Below, in pieces: positions 1 through 7,203 of a stretch of 9,664 nt of DNA (the stretch's first letter is position 1; every line of letters begins with the position of its first letter). The position numbers were made by a program, and so were the translations under genes. Below the pieces are notes generated by a model. That model worked only from the letters and a program-made list of their open reading frames with translations. It did not search any database and was not told where the DNA came from. The stretch covers positions 1 to 9,664 of the forward strand of contig JALHTP010000285.1 in assembly GCA_022865725.1 (NCBI GenBank), written 5' to 3'. The stretch comes from Methyloceanibacter sp. Its GTDB lineage: Bacteria; Pseudomonadota; Alphaproteobacteria; Rhizobiales; Methyloligellaceae.

Positions 1-1487
1 GCCTCGGTAGCCGCCTTGGCGTGCGGCGCTTCAGCCGAAACCACGCGGCGTCTCTCTTGCGAAGGACTCACGTCGACGATGTCCCCGAACTCTTGCCGCT
101 CCGCCCGCGCTTTCTCGGTGCGGGGTGGAGCAAGCGGCATTTGCATTTGAGCCGCGACCGGCTCGAACCGCTCCTCGATCAGCAGCGTGTCGTCGCCGCG
201 CCCGATGGCGTCCACCGGCGCCTTCCACTCGAAGGCATCGACGGCGCCGGTCACGGGCGAGACCGGCAGCCAGCGGTCGGAGACATAGCCGTCGGCGATC
301 CAGGCGCGGTCGCGCGGCGCACGCAAGGCGCGGCCGAGCCATTCGCGCTCGCGTCCCTTGTCGCCGAGCTCGCCCGCCTCGATGCGCGCCATGAGCGTGC
401 AGATGCGCGCCGAGGGGCGGCCTTCGAGATAGGGCGCCAGCGCGCTCCGCGCCTCCTGCCATTCATGCGCCTCGATGGCCGCGTTGGCGATGGCGATCTG
501 GCCTTCGATGTCGCCCGGCGTGAGGCTCGCCAGATGCTTGACGCGCTTCACCCGTTCGCGCGGCGGGTCGCCCGGCTTGGCGAAAGCGTAGACGAGAGCG
601 AGGTCGGGATGCGGCGAAAGCTTCCAGGTCCGGGCGATGATGCGGGAGGCCTGACGGCTCTCGCCCTTCGAGGCCAGGATGCGTCCGGCAATCTCGCCCG
701 CGGGCACCAGCGAGGGCGCCAACCGCAAGGCTTCGCTCGCCAAAGTGAGCGCCTTGTCGGGGTCGGAGGCTTCCGCCTCGCGTGCCTCCGCCGTCAGCAG
801 GACGGCACGGCGCCGCAGCGCCGCGTCGGGCTCGACATGGCCGTTCTTGCGCGCGATGGCGAGCGTGTTCAGGGCGCCTTCGAAGTCGCCCGCGCGGGCC
901 TGCATGTCGAGAAGCGCGTTCACGCCCCAGGCAAGCTTCGGGTCGCGCTTGACCGCCTGCTCGGCGAGAGCGCGGGCCGCCTCGTTGTCGTTGCTGCGCC
1001 TCGCTTCGAGGAACAGGCCGCGCAGCCCCAGCAGCTGCGTCTCAGGGCTGTCGAGCATGGCCTCGAAGGCGCGCCGTGCCGAGGCCCGGTCGCCCCTAAG
1101 CTGAGCGGTCTGCGCCCGGAGCAACGCGGTCAGGGGCTCGCGCGGAAGGTTGCGCCCGGCGATGCCGGCATAGCGTTGCGCCAGCGTCCGGTCGCCGACG
1201 CCGATGGCGAGAAGCCCGCGCGACAGCGCATCATAACCTTGCTGCCTCCGCCGCTCCCGCACATAGGCCGCGACGGCAGCAGGGCGCGTCAGCACATAGC
1301 GCAGCACCGCCCAGATCAGAAGCAGCAGCACGACGGCGGCGGCGACGGCGAGCGCTCCGACAAAGGCGCTCGTCTCGACCTGATAGCCGAGCCATTCGAC
1401 GGTCACGCTGCCCGGCCGGTCGGCGAACCAGGCAAGCCCGATCGCCGCCAGGACGACACTGAAAGTGAAAAGGAGGATGCGGATCAT
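1..1487 (-). CDS. hemY: HemY-type TPR inner-membrane protein (partial, C-terminus beyond left edge)
   Basis: This frame is open from the ATG at 1487 down to the window edge, giving 495 codons with no stop. Two hydrophobic segments, about residues 3-21 and 42-64, lie at the N-terminus and match the HemY_N arrangement (FADRPG then EWLGY between them). Residues about 80-390 are helical, alanine- and leucine-rich TPR-like repeats. A family-typical C-terminal block, WIADGYVSDRWLPVSPVTG, is at 396-414. After about residue 430 the chain becomes charged and probably disordered. This is the TPR protein named HemY in proteobacterial heme operons, not the Bacillus HemY protoporphyrinogen oxidase; its exact role is unsettled. 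It starts 5 bases after the mitofilin gene stop, with no clear Shine-Dalgarno site, which suggests translational coupling. Family assignment is firm; a direct function in heme synthesis is only inferred from the name and neighbours. Confidence 0.88.
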   Translation of the reverse strand, partial: MIRILLFTFSVVLAAIGLAWFADRPGSVTVEWLGYQVETSAFVGALAVAAAVVLLLLIWAVLRYVLTRPAAVAAYVRERRRQQGYDALSRGLLAIGVGDRTLAQRYAGIAGRNLPREPLTALLRAQTAQLRGDRASARRAFEAMLDSPETQLLGLRGLFLEARRSNDNEAARALAEQAVKRDPKLAWGVNALLDMQARAGDFEGALNTLAIARKNGHVEPDAALRRRAVLLTAEAREAEASDPDKALTLASEALRLAPSLVPAGEIAGRILASKGESRQASRIIARTWKLSPHPDLALVYAFAKPGDPPRERVKRVKHLASLTPGDIEGQIAIANAAIEAHEWQEARSALAPYLEGRPSARICTLMARIEAGELGDKGREREWLGRALRAPRDRAWIADGYVSDRWLPVSPVTGAVDAFEWKAPVDAIGRGDDTLLIEERFEPVAAQMQMPLAPPRTEKARAERQEFGDIVDVSPSQERRRVVSAEAPHAKAATE

Positions 1488-1492
1488 CGGGA

Positions 1493-2884
1493 TTATTGTC
1501 GCGGGGCGGATGCGTCCCCGCCCATGGACACGAGCAGGAGTCCTTCGAGCCGGGTCAAGGTCTCATCGGCGCTGAGCCGCGCATGCGCTTGACCGAGCCA
1601 GGCGGAGAATGCCTCGCGCGGGGCGCCGTCGAGCATCTCGACCTCCTTCACGGCGGAAGCGAGGTCGCCTTTGTCGAGCGAGGCCTTGGCTCTTGCCAGC
1701 TCACCCCCGGGACCCTCGCCGGTCGCGGCGTCATCGATGCGCGTGATCTTCACCAGCGACTGTGCGCTCGCCATCAGGTTGGCGACAATCGATTCGCCGG
1801 AGGCGGGCGCCGCCGCCGCAAGCGCGCTGTCCTTGGCGGCCGCGAAGGAGCGCGCCAGCTCGGGCAGCGTCGGGATGCCCTTTTCGGCATAGGCCGGCAG
1901 AACCCCCAGGTCGCCGTCGGCGGGAGCCAGCGCGCCGATCATGTCGAGCCCGGCGGCGTAAGGCCGACCTGCGCTGACGGACGCGCGAAGATTGGCGAAG
2001 GCTATTGCCGCGGCCGCGGATTTCGCGCCGGCGCTCCCTTTGCCGATGGCGCTGGCGAGCTCCGGAAGGGCCGCTTCAAGCTTAGCGAGCCGCGCGGTGA
2101 GCGAGGCGAGCTCCGGTCCAAGTTCAGAGGGCTCGCCGGTCCCAAGCTCGGCCTCGGCCAAGGCTCCGATCTTGGCCTTGAGCTCGGCGATCTCGCTCTG
2201 CATCTGCTTCAGCGCGTCGGCATTGCCGCCCCCCGCTTTGGCAAGCGCCTCGGCGAGCTTTGTGTCGAGCCGCTGCTCGGCCTCGGCGATCTGCTGATTG
2301 ATGGCCGCCGCCGAGGCGACGGAGCCGCCTTCGCTTGCCGATTGGGCCAGAGCCTTCAAGGCCGTCTCGAGTTGGCCGACGCGATCGGAAAGATCGGCGA
2401 GATTGGGTGATATTTCCTTGGTGTTCGTCTCCAGCGCTTCGACCTGCGCCTTAAGCTGCGCCAGCAATTCCGCATCGCCGGACGAACGCTTGGCGGATTC
2501 GAGCTTGGCAAGCCGCTGCTCCAGAGCGGCAAGGTCCGGCGGTGTTCCGCTTCCCTCGCTGCCCTTGAGACCGCCCCAAGCAAGAGCGAGAGCCGCCACG
2601 CCGATAAGGCCGCCGAGCAGCCCGGCGGCGAGATGGGTAACGAAGCTCTTGAGCTCGGGCAGGCTCGACGCCGGCGGAGGAGGAGCTTCAGTCGCTCCGG
2701 GCTTGGCCGCATCTCCAGCAAGATAAGGCGGCTCGTCGCCAGAAGTCGCCGCGGGCTCGCGCGCTGCCTTGTCGTCAGTGGACTCGACCGATATTTCGGT
2801 CGCAGTTCCCTCGATGGTGTGGGCCGGGCGCTTAGCTGCGCCGCCAAGGCTCTGATCCTGATCGCCGAAAGGGTCTGCCATCAC
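1493..2884 (-). CDS. Mitofilin/Mic60-family inner-membrane protein (COG4223 type)
   Basis: The 463-residue protein has the layout of alphaproteobacterial mitofilin homologues. A cytoplasmic, acidic, proline/alanine-rich N-terminal region spans about 1-78. One transmembrane helix lies at about 81-106 (AAGLLGGLIGVAALALAW). A long coiled-coil region follows at about 117-280, rich in leucine heptads with A, E, K and Q. A helical C-terminal domain at about 290-455 includes the mitofilin-like stretch LARAKASLDKGDLASAVKEV at 396-415, then the W429 region. The bulk of the protein should face the periplasm. Alphaproteobacterial Mic60 is known as the bacterial relative of the mitochondrial cristae organiser and has been linked to envelope contact sites and intracytoplasmic membranes. 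A GTG at 2884 and an ATG at 2881 are adjacent candidate starts. A GAAGG ribosome binding site at 2892-2896 is 7 or 10 bases away, so either may be used. The gene lies between hemD and HemY. Confidence 0.85.
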   Translation of the reverse strand: MMADPFGDQDQSLGGAAKRPAHTIEGTATEISVESTDDKAAREPAATSGDEPPYLAGDAAKPGATEAPPPPASSLPELKSFVTHLAAGLLGGLIGVAALALAWGGLKGSEGSGTPPDLAALEQRLAKLESAKRSSGDAELLAQLKAQVEALETNTKEISPNLADLSDRVGQLETALKALAQSASEGGSVASAAAINQQIAEAEQRLDTKLAEALAKAGGGNADALKQMQSEIAELKAKIGALAEAELGTGEPSELGPELASLTARLAKLEAALPELASAIGKGSAGAKSAAAAIAFANLRASVSAGRPYAAGLDMIGALAPADGDLGVLPAYAEKGIPTLPELARSFAAAKDSALAAAAPASGESIVANLMASAQSLVKITRIDDAATGEGPGGELARAKASLDKGDLASAVKEVEMLDGAPREAFSAWLGQAHARLSADETLTRLEGLLLVSMGGDASAPRQ

Positions 2885-2920
2885 GCTCTAACCTTCACGC
2901 CCTCAGCAGATTCGCAGGTC

Positions 2921-3646
2921 TCACGAGGATGCCGCCTCGGAGTCCAGGAGCGCAAGGACATCTTCCTCGCGCGGGCGGGCTGCCACGCGCACCGCAAATC
3001 CAAGCGGCGCCACCATTTCTGCTACCGCTTCAGAGAGGCAATAGCAAACGAGACTCTTTGCTTGCGTTACCGCGCCCTGCCGGGCGAGCAGATCGGCGAA
3101 AATCCTGGCGGTTCGGGGCGACATGAGGATCGCCCCGTCGAGCTTTCCGCACCTGAGCAGGCGCAAGGCTTCGGGCGGAAACTCGGCTGCCGGGACCGCC
3201 CGGTAAAGCACCTTCTGGCGCACAATAAAGCCTTGCGCCTGAAGCGCCGATTGCAGGTCGAAGGCCAGCGTCTCGCCGGCAAGATGCACGAGGGGACCCT
3301 GCTCGGGTTTCAACTCTCCAGCGACCAACTTGGCCAGCGCCGCGCTCGTTCCAGGACCCACCGTGACATCCGAGAAGCCCAATTCCTGAGCTTGGCGGGC
3401 GGTGGCTTCGCCGACGGCAAACAGCGGAAGTTTCAGCGCCTCGCCAAGCTCGCGATGCGCGGCGAGCGCCCGCAGCGCATTGCGGCTGGTCGCGAGCAAA
3501 GCTTGCGCGCCCTCGAGCTGCAAGGGGACATCGCCGCGGAATTCGATGGCAAGGAGCGGCGCGAGCAGGGCCTCGTGGCCGCGCGCGGCAAGGGCGGCAG
3601 CCTCATGGCTTGCATCCGGCTCGGGCCGCGTGACGAGGATGCGCAT
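2921..3646 (-). CDS. hemD: Uroporphyrinogen-III synthase HemD
   Basis: HemD closes linear hydroxymethylbilane into uroporphyrinogen III with inversion of ring D, the step directly after HemC in the cytoplasm. The 241-residue length is normal. The family is poorly conserved, but several signatures are visible: the start MRILVTRPEPDA; LATSRNALRAL at 51-61; AVGEATARQAQELGF at 77-91; HLAGE at 121-125; YRAV at 148-151; SPRTARIF at 176-183; and AARPRE near the C-terminus at 222-227. These fit the two-lobed bilobal HemD fold. The ATG at 3646 overlaps the hemC stop by one base (TGATG), a classic translational-coupling junction that also fixes the start. The mitofilin gene begins 36 bases downstream of the hemD stop. 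Sequence and context agree, so the call is firm. Confidence 0.95.
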   Translation of the reverse strand: MRILVTRPEPDASHEAAALAARGHEALLAPLLAIEFRGDVPLQLEGAQALLATSRNALRALAAHRELGEALKLPLFAVGEATARQAQELGFSDVTVGPGTSAALAKLVAGELKPEQGPLVHLAGETLAFDLQSALQAQGFIVRQKVLYRAVPAAEFPPEALRLLRCGKLDGAILMSPRTARIFADLLARQGAVTQAKSLVCYCLSEAVAEMVAPLGFAVRVAARPREEDVLALLDSEAASS

Positions 3647-4602
3647 CAGGCGAGGCTTGCGATGAACTCTGGGCCCGCCCGCGCGAGCAATTCTTCGCCG
3701 GCATCGGTCCCGATGCTCGTCGCGTTCTCCGCGGCGCCCTCAAGCCCGATCTCGTGCCATGCGCTCCCGTCGGGCGCGAGGATCATGCCGCGAAAGCGCA
3801 AGATCCCATTATCGATCTCGGCGAGCCCCGCGATCGGCGTCTTGCAGGAGCCGTCGAGGCGGGCGAGGAAGGCGCGCTCGCAAGCAACGGTCGCGGCTGA
3901 GCGCACATCATTCAGCGGGTCGAGCAGAGCGCGGGTTCTTGCATCGTCGGTGCGGCACGTCATGCCAATGGCGCCTTGCGCCACCGCCGGAAGCATCTCC
4001 TCGGTGGAGAGAACCGCAGTGGCGCGATCGGCAAGGCCCAGACGCTCGAGCCCCGCAAACGACAGCAGGGTCGCGTCCACCACGCCGTCTCCTAGCTTCT
4101 TCAGCCGCGTCTCGACATTGCCGCGAAAATCGACGACGCGAAGGTCGGGGCGCAGACGCCGCACTTGCGCCTGACGGCGCAAGGACGAGGTGCCGACAAC
4201 CGCTCCGGGTGCAAGGCTCATCAAAGACTCCGCTTTGGTGCTGACAAAGGCGTCGCGAACTTCTTCGCGTGGAAGCACAGCGGCGATGCAGATATTTTCC
4301 GGAAGCACGGTCGGCAGATCCTTCATCGAGTGCACGGCCATATCCACATCGCCGCGCAGCAGCGCCTCGTCGATCTCCTTGGTGAACAGGCCTTTGCCGC
4401 CGAGATCGCGCAAGGGCTGGTCCTGGATGCGGTCGCCCGAGGTGGTGATGACGCTCAAGCCGACATCGCCTTCGCCCAGGCCATCCGCCTTGAGGAGGAG
4501 CGCCCACACATGCCGCGCCTGCCAAAGCGCGAGCGGGCTGCCTCTGGTGCCGATCAGGAGCGGGCGGGTCGGCAAACTCGAACTCCTTGAGTTGCTTGGC
4601 AT
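3646..4602 (-). CDS. hemC: Hydroxymethylbilane synthase (porphobilinogen deaminase) HemC
   Basis: HemC joins four porphobilinogen molecules into hydroxymethylbilane in the cytoplasm. With the ATG at 4602 the protein has 318 residues, close to the family norm. The N-terminal strand LLIGTRGSPLALWQA is at 15-29. The catalytic aspartate lies in HSMKDLPT (D95). Substrate- and cofactor-binding arginines lie in GTSSLRR (137-143) and FRGNVETRL (159-167). The dipyrromethane cofactor cysteine is C253 in DGSCKTPI. The frame extends upstream to a TTG at 4653 (335 residues), but those 17 extra residues look unlike the family and cross the divergent control region, so I chose the ATG. No good ribosome binding site precedes the ATG. 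This is the first gene of the minus-strand operon hemC-hemD-mitofilin-HemY and faces tsaD divergently. Confidence 0.96.
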   Translation of the reverse strand: MPSNSRSSSLPTRPLLIGTRGSPLALWQARHVWALLLKADGLGEGDVGLSVITTSGDRIQDQPLRDLGGKGLFTKEIDEALLRGDVDMAVHSMKDLPTVLPENICIAAVLPREEVRDAFVSTKAESLMSLAPGAVVGTSSLRRQAQVRRLRPDLRVVDFRGNVETRLKKLGDGVVDATLLSFAGLERLGLADRATAVLSTEEMLPAVAQGAIGMTCRTDDARTRALLDPLNDVRSAATVACERAFLARLDGSCKTPIAGLAEIDNGILRFRGMILAPDGSAWHEIGLEGAAENATSIGTDAGEELLARAGPEFIASLA

Positions 4603-4683
4603 AAGGGGGCCAATGTCGGCTGCATTAATGGCCCGTTTCGGGTCGCCCTTCAATCCGGCGTCTTAGACGCTATAGAAAGCCCG
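4603..4683. promoter_or_regulatory. Divergent hemC/tsaD control region with weak promoter candidates
   Basis: This 81-base gap separates the hemC and tsaD starts and must hold the promoters of both transcripts unless they are read from farther away. On the plus strand TATAGA at 4671-4676 (4 of 6 consensus bases) could be a -10 box for tsaD; no good -35 is seen. On the minus strand TTGAAG (4653-4648), 17 bases, then CATTAA (4630-4625) is a weak candidate for hemC that would leave a leader of about 16 bases. Neither is strong, as is common for alphaproteobacterial housekeeping promoters. The TTG of the minus-strand element is also the rejected upstream hemC start. Confidence 0.4.
4658..4670. 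repeat. Perfect 6-1-6 inverted repeat, possible operator
   Basis: GCGTCT-T-AGACGC is a perfect dyad with a single central base. It ends exactly where the TATAGA -10-like box of tsaD begins (4671) and lies upstream of the hemC -35-like element. The one-base centre makes a hairpin terminator unlikely, and a symmetric protein-binding site is the more natural reading. The regulator, if any, is unknown. The dyad is short enough that chance is possible in GC-rich DNA. Confidence 0.35.
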
Positions 4684-5778
4684 ATGGTTACCAACGGCAA
4701 AGACGTTTCCTCGATCATGCTCGGAATCGAGACGAGCTGCGACGAGACGGCCGCTGCGCTGGTGCGCCGCAAGGAAGACGGGAGCGGCGAGATCCTCTCG
4801 AGCGTGGTGCGCTCGCAGCTCGATCTGCATGCGGCCTATGGCGGGGTGGTGCCCGAGATCGCCGCGCGCGCCCATGTCGAGCTGCTCGATCCCGCGATCA
4901 GCCAGGCGCTCAGCGAGGCCGGGCTCGGCTTCGAGGCGATCGATGCGGTTGCGGCGACCGGAGGCCCCGGCTTGGTCGGCGGCCTGATCGTCGGCCTCAC
5001 CATGGGGAAGGCCATCGCGCTCGGCCTCGGCGTGCCGTTCATTGCCATCAATCATCTAGAGGCGCATGCGCTCACCGCGGGGCTCACCGACCATCTCGGC
5101 TTTCCCTATCTCCTCCTGCTCGTCTCGGGAGGGCATACCCAGTCCCTCATCGTCAAAGATGTCGGCTCTTACGAGCGCCTCGGCACGACGCTTGACGATG
5201 CGCTGGGCGAGGCCTTCGACAAGGCGGCCAAGCTGCTCGGGCTGGGTTATCCCGGCGGACCCGAGGTTGAGGCGCGCGCCTTGCTCGGCCGCCCGATCAT
5301 TGCTCTGCCCCGTCCCATGCATGGCCGCAAGGAGCCGCATTTCTCCCTGGCGGGGCTCAAGACGGCGCTCAGGCATGAGGCCCTGGCGCGCGCCCCCTTA
5401 AGCGAGCAGGACATCTCCGACCTCTGCGCCAGCTTCCAGGAGGCGGTCGCCGACATCGTCGCCGACCGGACGTCTCGCGCCTTCGAGCTTTACGAGGAAC
5501 GCCTCGGCAAAGGGGCGCAACGGACCCTCGTCGTCGCCGGCGGCGTGGCGGCCAATCAAAGGCTGAAAGCGGCGCTGGAGGCGGTCGCCCGAAAGCACGG
5601 CTTCCGGCTCGTCGTGCCGCCGCCCGAGCTTTGCACCGACAATGCCGCCATGATCGCCTGGGCCGGGGCGATGCGGCTCTCGCGCGGGCTTATCGACGAT
5701 CTTGCAGCCCCGGTACGCGCCAGATGGCCGCTCGACCCCGATGCGCCGCCAGCGCCGGGTGCCGGGGTGAAGGCGTGA
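4684..5778 (+). CDS. tsaD: tRNA N6-adenosine threonylcarbamoyltransferase TsaD
   Basis: TsaD (formerly Gcp/YgjD) works with TsaB and TsaE to move the threonylcarbamoyl group from threonylcarbamoyl-AMP to A37 of ANN-reading tRNAs, making t6A. The 364 residues carry the full ASKHA-fold signature. These are LGIETSCDET near the N-terminus (13-22), HLEAH with metal-binding H124 and H128, VSGGHTQ (147-153), YPGGPEVE (189-196), GGVAAN (286-291) and CTDNAAMIA with metal ligand D319 (317-325). The ATG at 4684 adds 11 residues before the second ATG at 4717, which would start MLGIETSCDE, close to where many family members begin. Neither has a clear Shine-Dalgarno site, so the start is uncertain. It is the first gene of the plus-strand run, diverges from hemC, and is followed 59 bases later by gpsA. 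Confidence 0.97.
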   Translation: MVTNGKDVSSIMLGIETSCDETAAALVRRKEDGSGEILSSVVRSQLDLHAAYGGVVPEIAARAHVELLDPAISQALSEAGLGFEAIDAVAATGGPGLVGGLIVGLTMGKAIALGLGVPFIAINHLEAHALTAGLTDHLGFPYLLLLVSGGHTQSLIVKDVGSYERLGTTLDDALGEAFDKAAKLLGLGYPGGPEVEARALLGRPIIALPRPMHGRKEPHFSLAGLKTALRHEALARAPLSEQDISDLCASFQEAVADIVADRTSRAFELYEERLGKGAQRTLVVAGGVAANQRLKAALEAVARKHGFRLVVPPPELCTDNAAMIAWAGAMRLSRGLIDDLAAPVRARWPLDPDAPPAPGAGVKA

Positions 5779-5825
5779 CGGGCTGATTTCGCTCTCCGGC
5801 CAAAATCTGGCATATGAAGGGCCGC

Positions 5826-5830
5826 GAGGT
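5826..5830 (+). promoter_or_regulatory. Ribosome binding site that sets the gpsA start
   Basis: GAGGT at 5826-5830 is 7 bases before the ATG at 5838, an ideal spacing. No comparable site precedes the upstream in-frame ATG at 5814. This favours 5838 as the gpsA start. Confidence 0.7.
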
Positions 5831-5837
5831 CCTTGGC

Positions 5838-6833
5838 ATGGCGCTTCAATCGGTCGGCATCGTGGGCGCGGGAGCGTGGGGCACCGCGCTTGCCGTCACC
5901 TCCCGCCGGGCCGGCCGCGACGTGCTGATCTGGGCCTATGAGCCGGAGACGCTCGCCGGCATCAACGAGAAACACCGCAACGAGATCTACCTCCCGGGCG
6001 TCAAGCTCGACCCGGCGATCGAGGCGACCGCGCGGCTCAACGAGGTCGCCAATTGCGATCTCCTGCTCATGGCGACGCCCGCCCAGCATGTCCGCAAGAT
6101 CGCCGGCGAGCTCGGGCCCTATCTCAAGGCCGGCCAGCCGCTGGTGATCTGCGCGAAAGGCATCGAGCAAGCGACCGGCAAACTGATCTCGCAGGTCGTC
6201 GAGGAGGTGGCGCCAGGTGCGCAAATCGCGGTGCTGTCGGGGCCGAGCTTTGCCGCCGAGGTCGCGCGCGGACTTCCCGCCGCGGTCACGCTCGCCACCG
6301 CGGAGGAGGCGCTCGGGCGCGCGCTCTCTTATGCGCTCAGCCATCCGCCCTTCCGCTGCTATTGGAGCGACGACGTGATCGGCGCCGAAATCGGCGGCGC
6401 GGTAAAGAATGTCTATGCCATTGCCGCCGGCATCGTCGCCGGCAAGAAGTTCGGCGCCAGCGCCCATGCCGCGCTCGTTACGCGCAGCTTTGCCGAGATG
6501 ATGCGATTTGGTGCGGCGCTCGGCGCGCGGCGCGAGACCCTGGCAGGCCTCTCGGGGCTCGGCGATCTCGTGCTCACCTGCGGCAGCCCGCAATCGCGCA
6601 ACATGTCGCTCGGCATCGAGCTCGGCAAGGGGAAGAGCCTGGAAGAGGTGCTGGGCAAGCGGCTGACCGTCACCGAGGGCGTCTATACCGCAAGCGCGCT
6701 GGTGGAGATGGCGGCGGCGCGCGGCATCGACATGCCGATCGCGCAAGCCGTGCATGCGGTGATCTCCGGCCTATCGACCGTCGATGAAGCCATCGAGGCG
6801 CTGCTGGCCCGCCCGCTCAGGGCCGAGGCTTGA
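5838..6833 (+). CDS. gpsA: Glycerol-3-phosphate dehydrogenase [NAD(P)+] GpsA
   Basis: GpsA reduces dihydroxyacetone phosphate to sn-glycerol-3-phosphate in the cytoplasm, supplying the backbone for phospholipids. From the ATG at 5838 it has 331 residues, a normal length. Visible features are the N-terminal Rossmann dinucleotide motif GIVGAGAWGTA (7-17), CAKGIE (105-110), the substrate-loop motif SGPSFA (134-139), the catalytic lysine K190 in AVKNVYAIAAG, GLGDLVLTC (240-248) and SRN (253-255). All key family residues that I can check are present. An upstream in-frame ATG at 5814 would add 8 residues, but it lacks a ribosome binding site and the added sequence is not family-like. The gene sits between tsaD and the YciI gene on the same strand, probably in one transcript. 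The tsaD-gpsA adjacency is common in alphaproteobacteria. Confidence 0.97.
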   Translation: MALQSVGIVGAGAWGTALAVTSRRAGRDVLIWAYEPETLAGINEKHRNEIYLPGVKLDPAIEATARLNEVANCDLLLMATPAQHVRKIAGELGPYLKAGQPLVICAKGIEQATGKLISQVVEEVAPGAQIAVLSGPSFAAEVARGLPAAVTLATAEEALGRALSYALSHPPFRCYWSDDVIGAEIGGAVKNVYAIAAGIVAGKKFGASAHAALVTRSFAEMMRFGAALGARRETLAGLSGLGDLVLTCGSPQSRNMSLGIELGKGKSLEEVLGKRLTVTEGVYTASALVEMAAARGIDMPIAQAVHAVISGLSTVDEAIEALLARPLRAEA

Positions 6834-6884
6834 CGCCCATGGACAGCCACAAAGCCGCGCAATAGCCTGCTGCCGGGGGACCCC

Positions 6885-7181
6885 ATGCTTTACGCGCTGA
6901 TCTGCACCGACAAGCCGAACAGCCTTCCACTGCGCAAGGCGAACCGGCCCGACCATCTCGCTTATCTCGAGAGCCTCGGCGAGACGCTCGTGTTTGCCGG
7001 CCCGTTCACCGAGCCCGACGGCGCTACCATGAACGGCAGCCTGATCGTGGTCGAGGCGGACTCCCTCGAAGCTGCACGGACGATCGGCGCGGGCGATCCC
7101 TTCGCCAGAGCCGGGATCTTCGCGACCGTCGATATCCGGCCCTGGCTCTGGACCATCAACAATCCCGACGAGGAGGAGTGA
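6885..7181 (+). CDS. YciI-family small protein
   Basis: The 98-residue protein fits the YciI-like ferredoxin-fold family. It has a short MLYALICTDKP first strand, a conserved histidine in RPDHLAYLESLG (H24), AGPF at 38-41, a central strand GSLIVVEADS (51-60), and the signature GDPFARAGIF (70-79) before the last strand TVDIRPW. YciI proteins are small dimers whose biochemical role is mostly unknown; the histidine-containing pocket suggests catalysis or ligand binding, but no substrate can be read from sequence. The start ATG is preceded by GGGGGA at 6875-6880, 4 bases away. The gene lies 51 bases after gpsA and 22 bases before the EVE-domain gene. A YciI gene beside an EVE gene is a recurring arrangement in this neighbourhood, so they may act together or simply share a transcript. 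Confidence 0.88.
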   Translation: MLYALICTDKPNSLPLRKANRPDHLAYLESLGETLVFAGPFTEPDGATMNGSLIVVEADSLEAARTIGAGDPFARAGIFATVDIRPWLWTINNPDEEE

Positions 7182-7203
7182 GCCCTTAGGCCGCTCGATC
7201 CGC

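Noticed and set aside
21..1592. 523-codon open frame on the plus strand opposite HemY
   Set aside because: The minus frame has HemY features and an intact family C-terminal block. The plus frame is arginine-, glycine- and alanine-rich with no recognisable domain, as expected for an antisense shadow in GC-rich DNA.
2633..4174. 513-codon plus-strand frame opposite the mitofilin gene, hemD and hemC
   Set aside because: It crosses three real genes and has shadow-like composition with no domain.
4603..4653. Upstream TTG start for hemC giving 335 residues
   Set aside because: It is a rare start codon with no ribosome binding site. The added 17 residues are not family-like, and the stretch overlaps the divergent control region.
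5814..5837. Upstream ATG start for gpsA
   Set aside because: It has no ribosome binding site, while the ATG at 5838 has GAGGT at ideal spacing and gives the normal family N-terminus.
5556..6755. 399-codon minus-strand frame opposite tsaD and gpsA
   Set aside because: It spans the junction of two certain genes and is rich in R, A, H and D without motifs; it is a codon-bias artefact.
6840..6868. Possible promoter before the YciI gene (TGGACA at 6840-6845)
   Set aside because: The -35-like box is good, but no acceptable -10 box lies 16-18 bases downstream, and the gap is only 51 bases in a likely operon.
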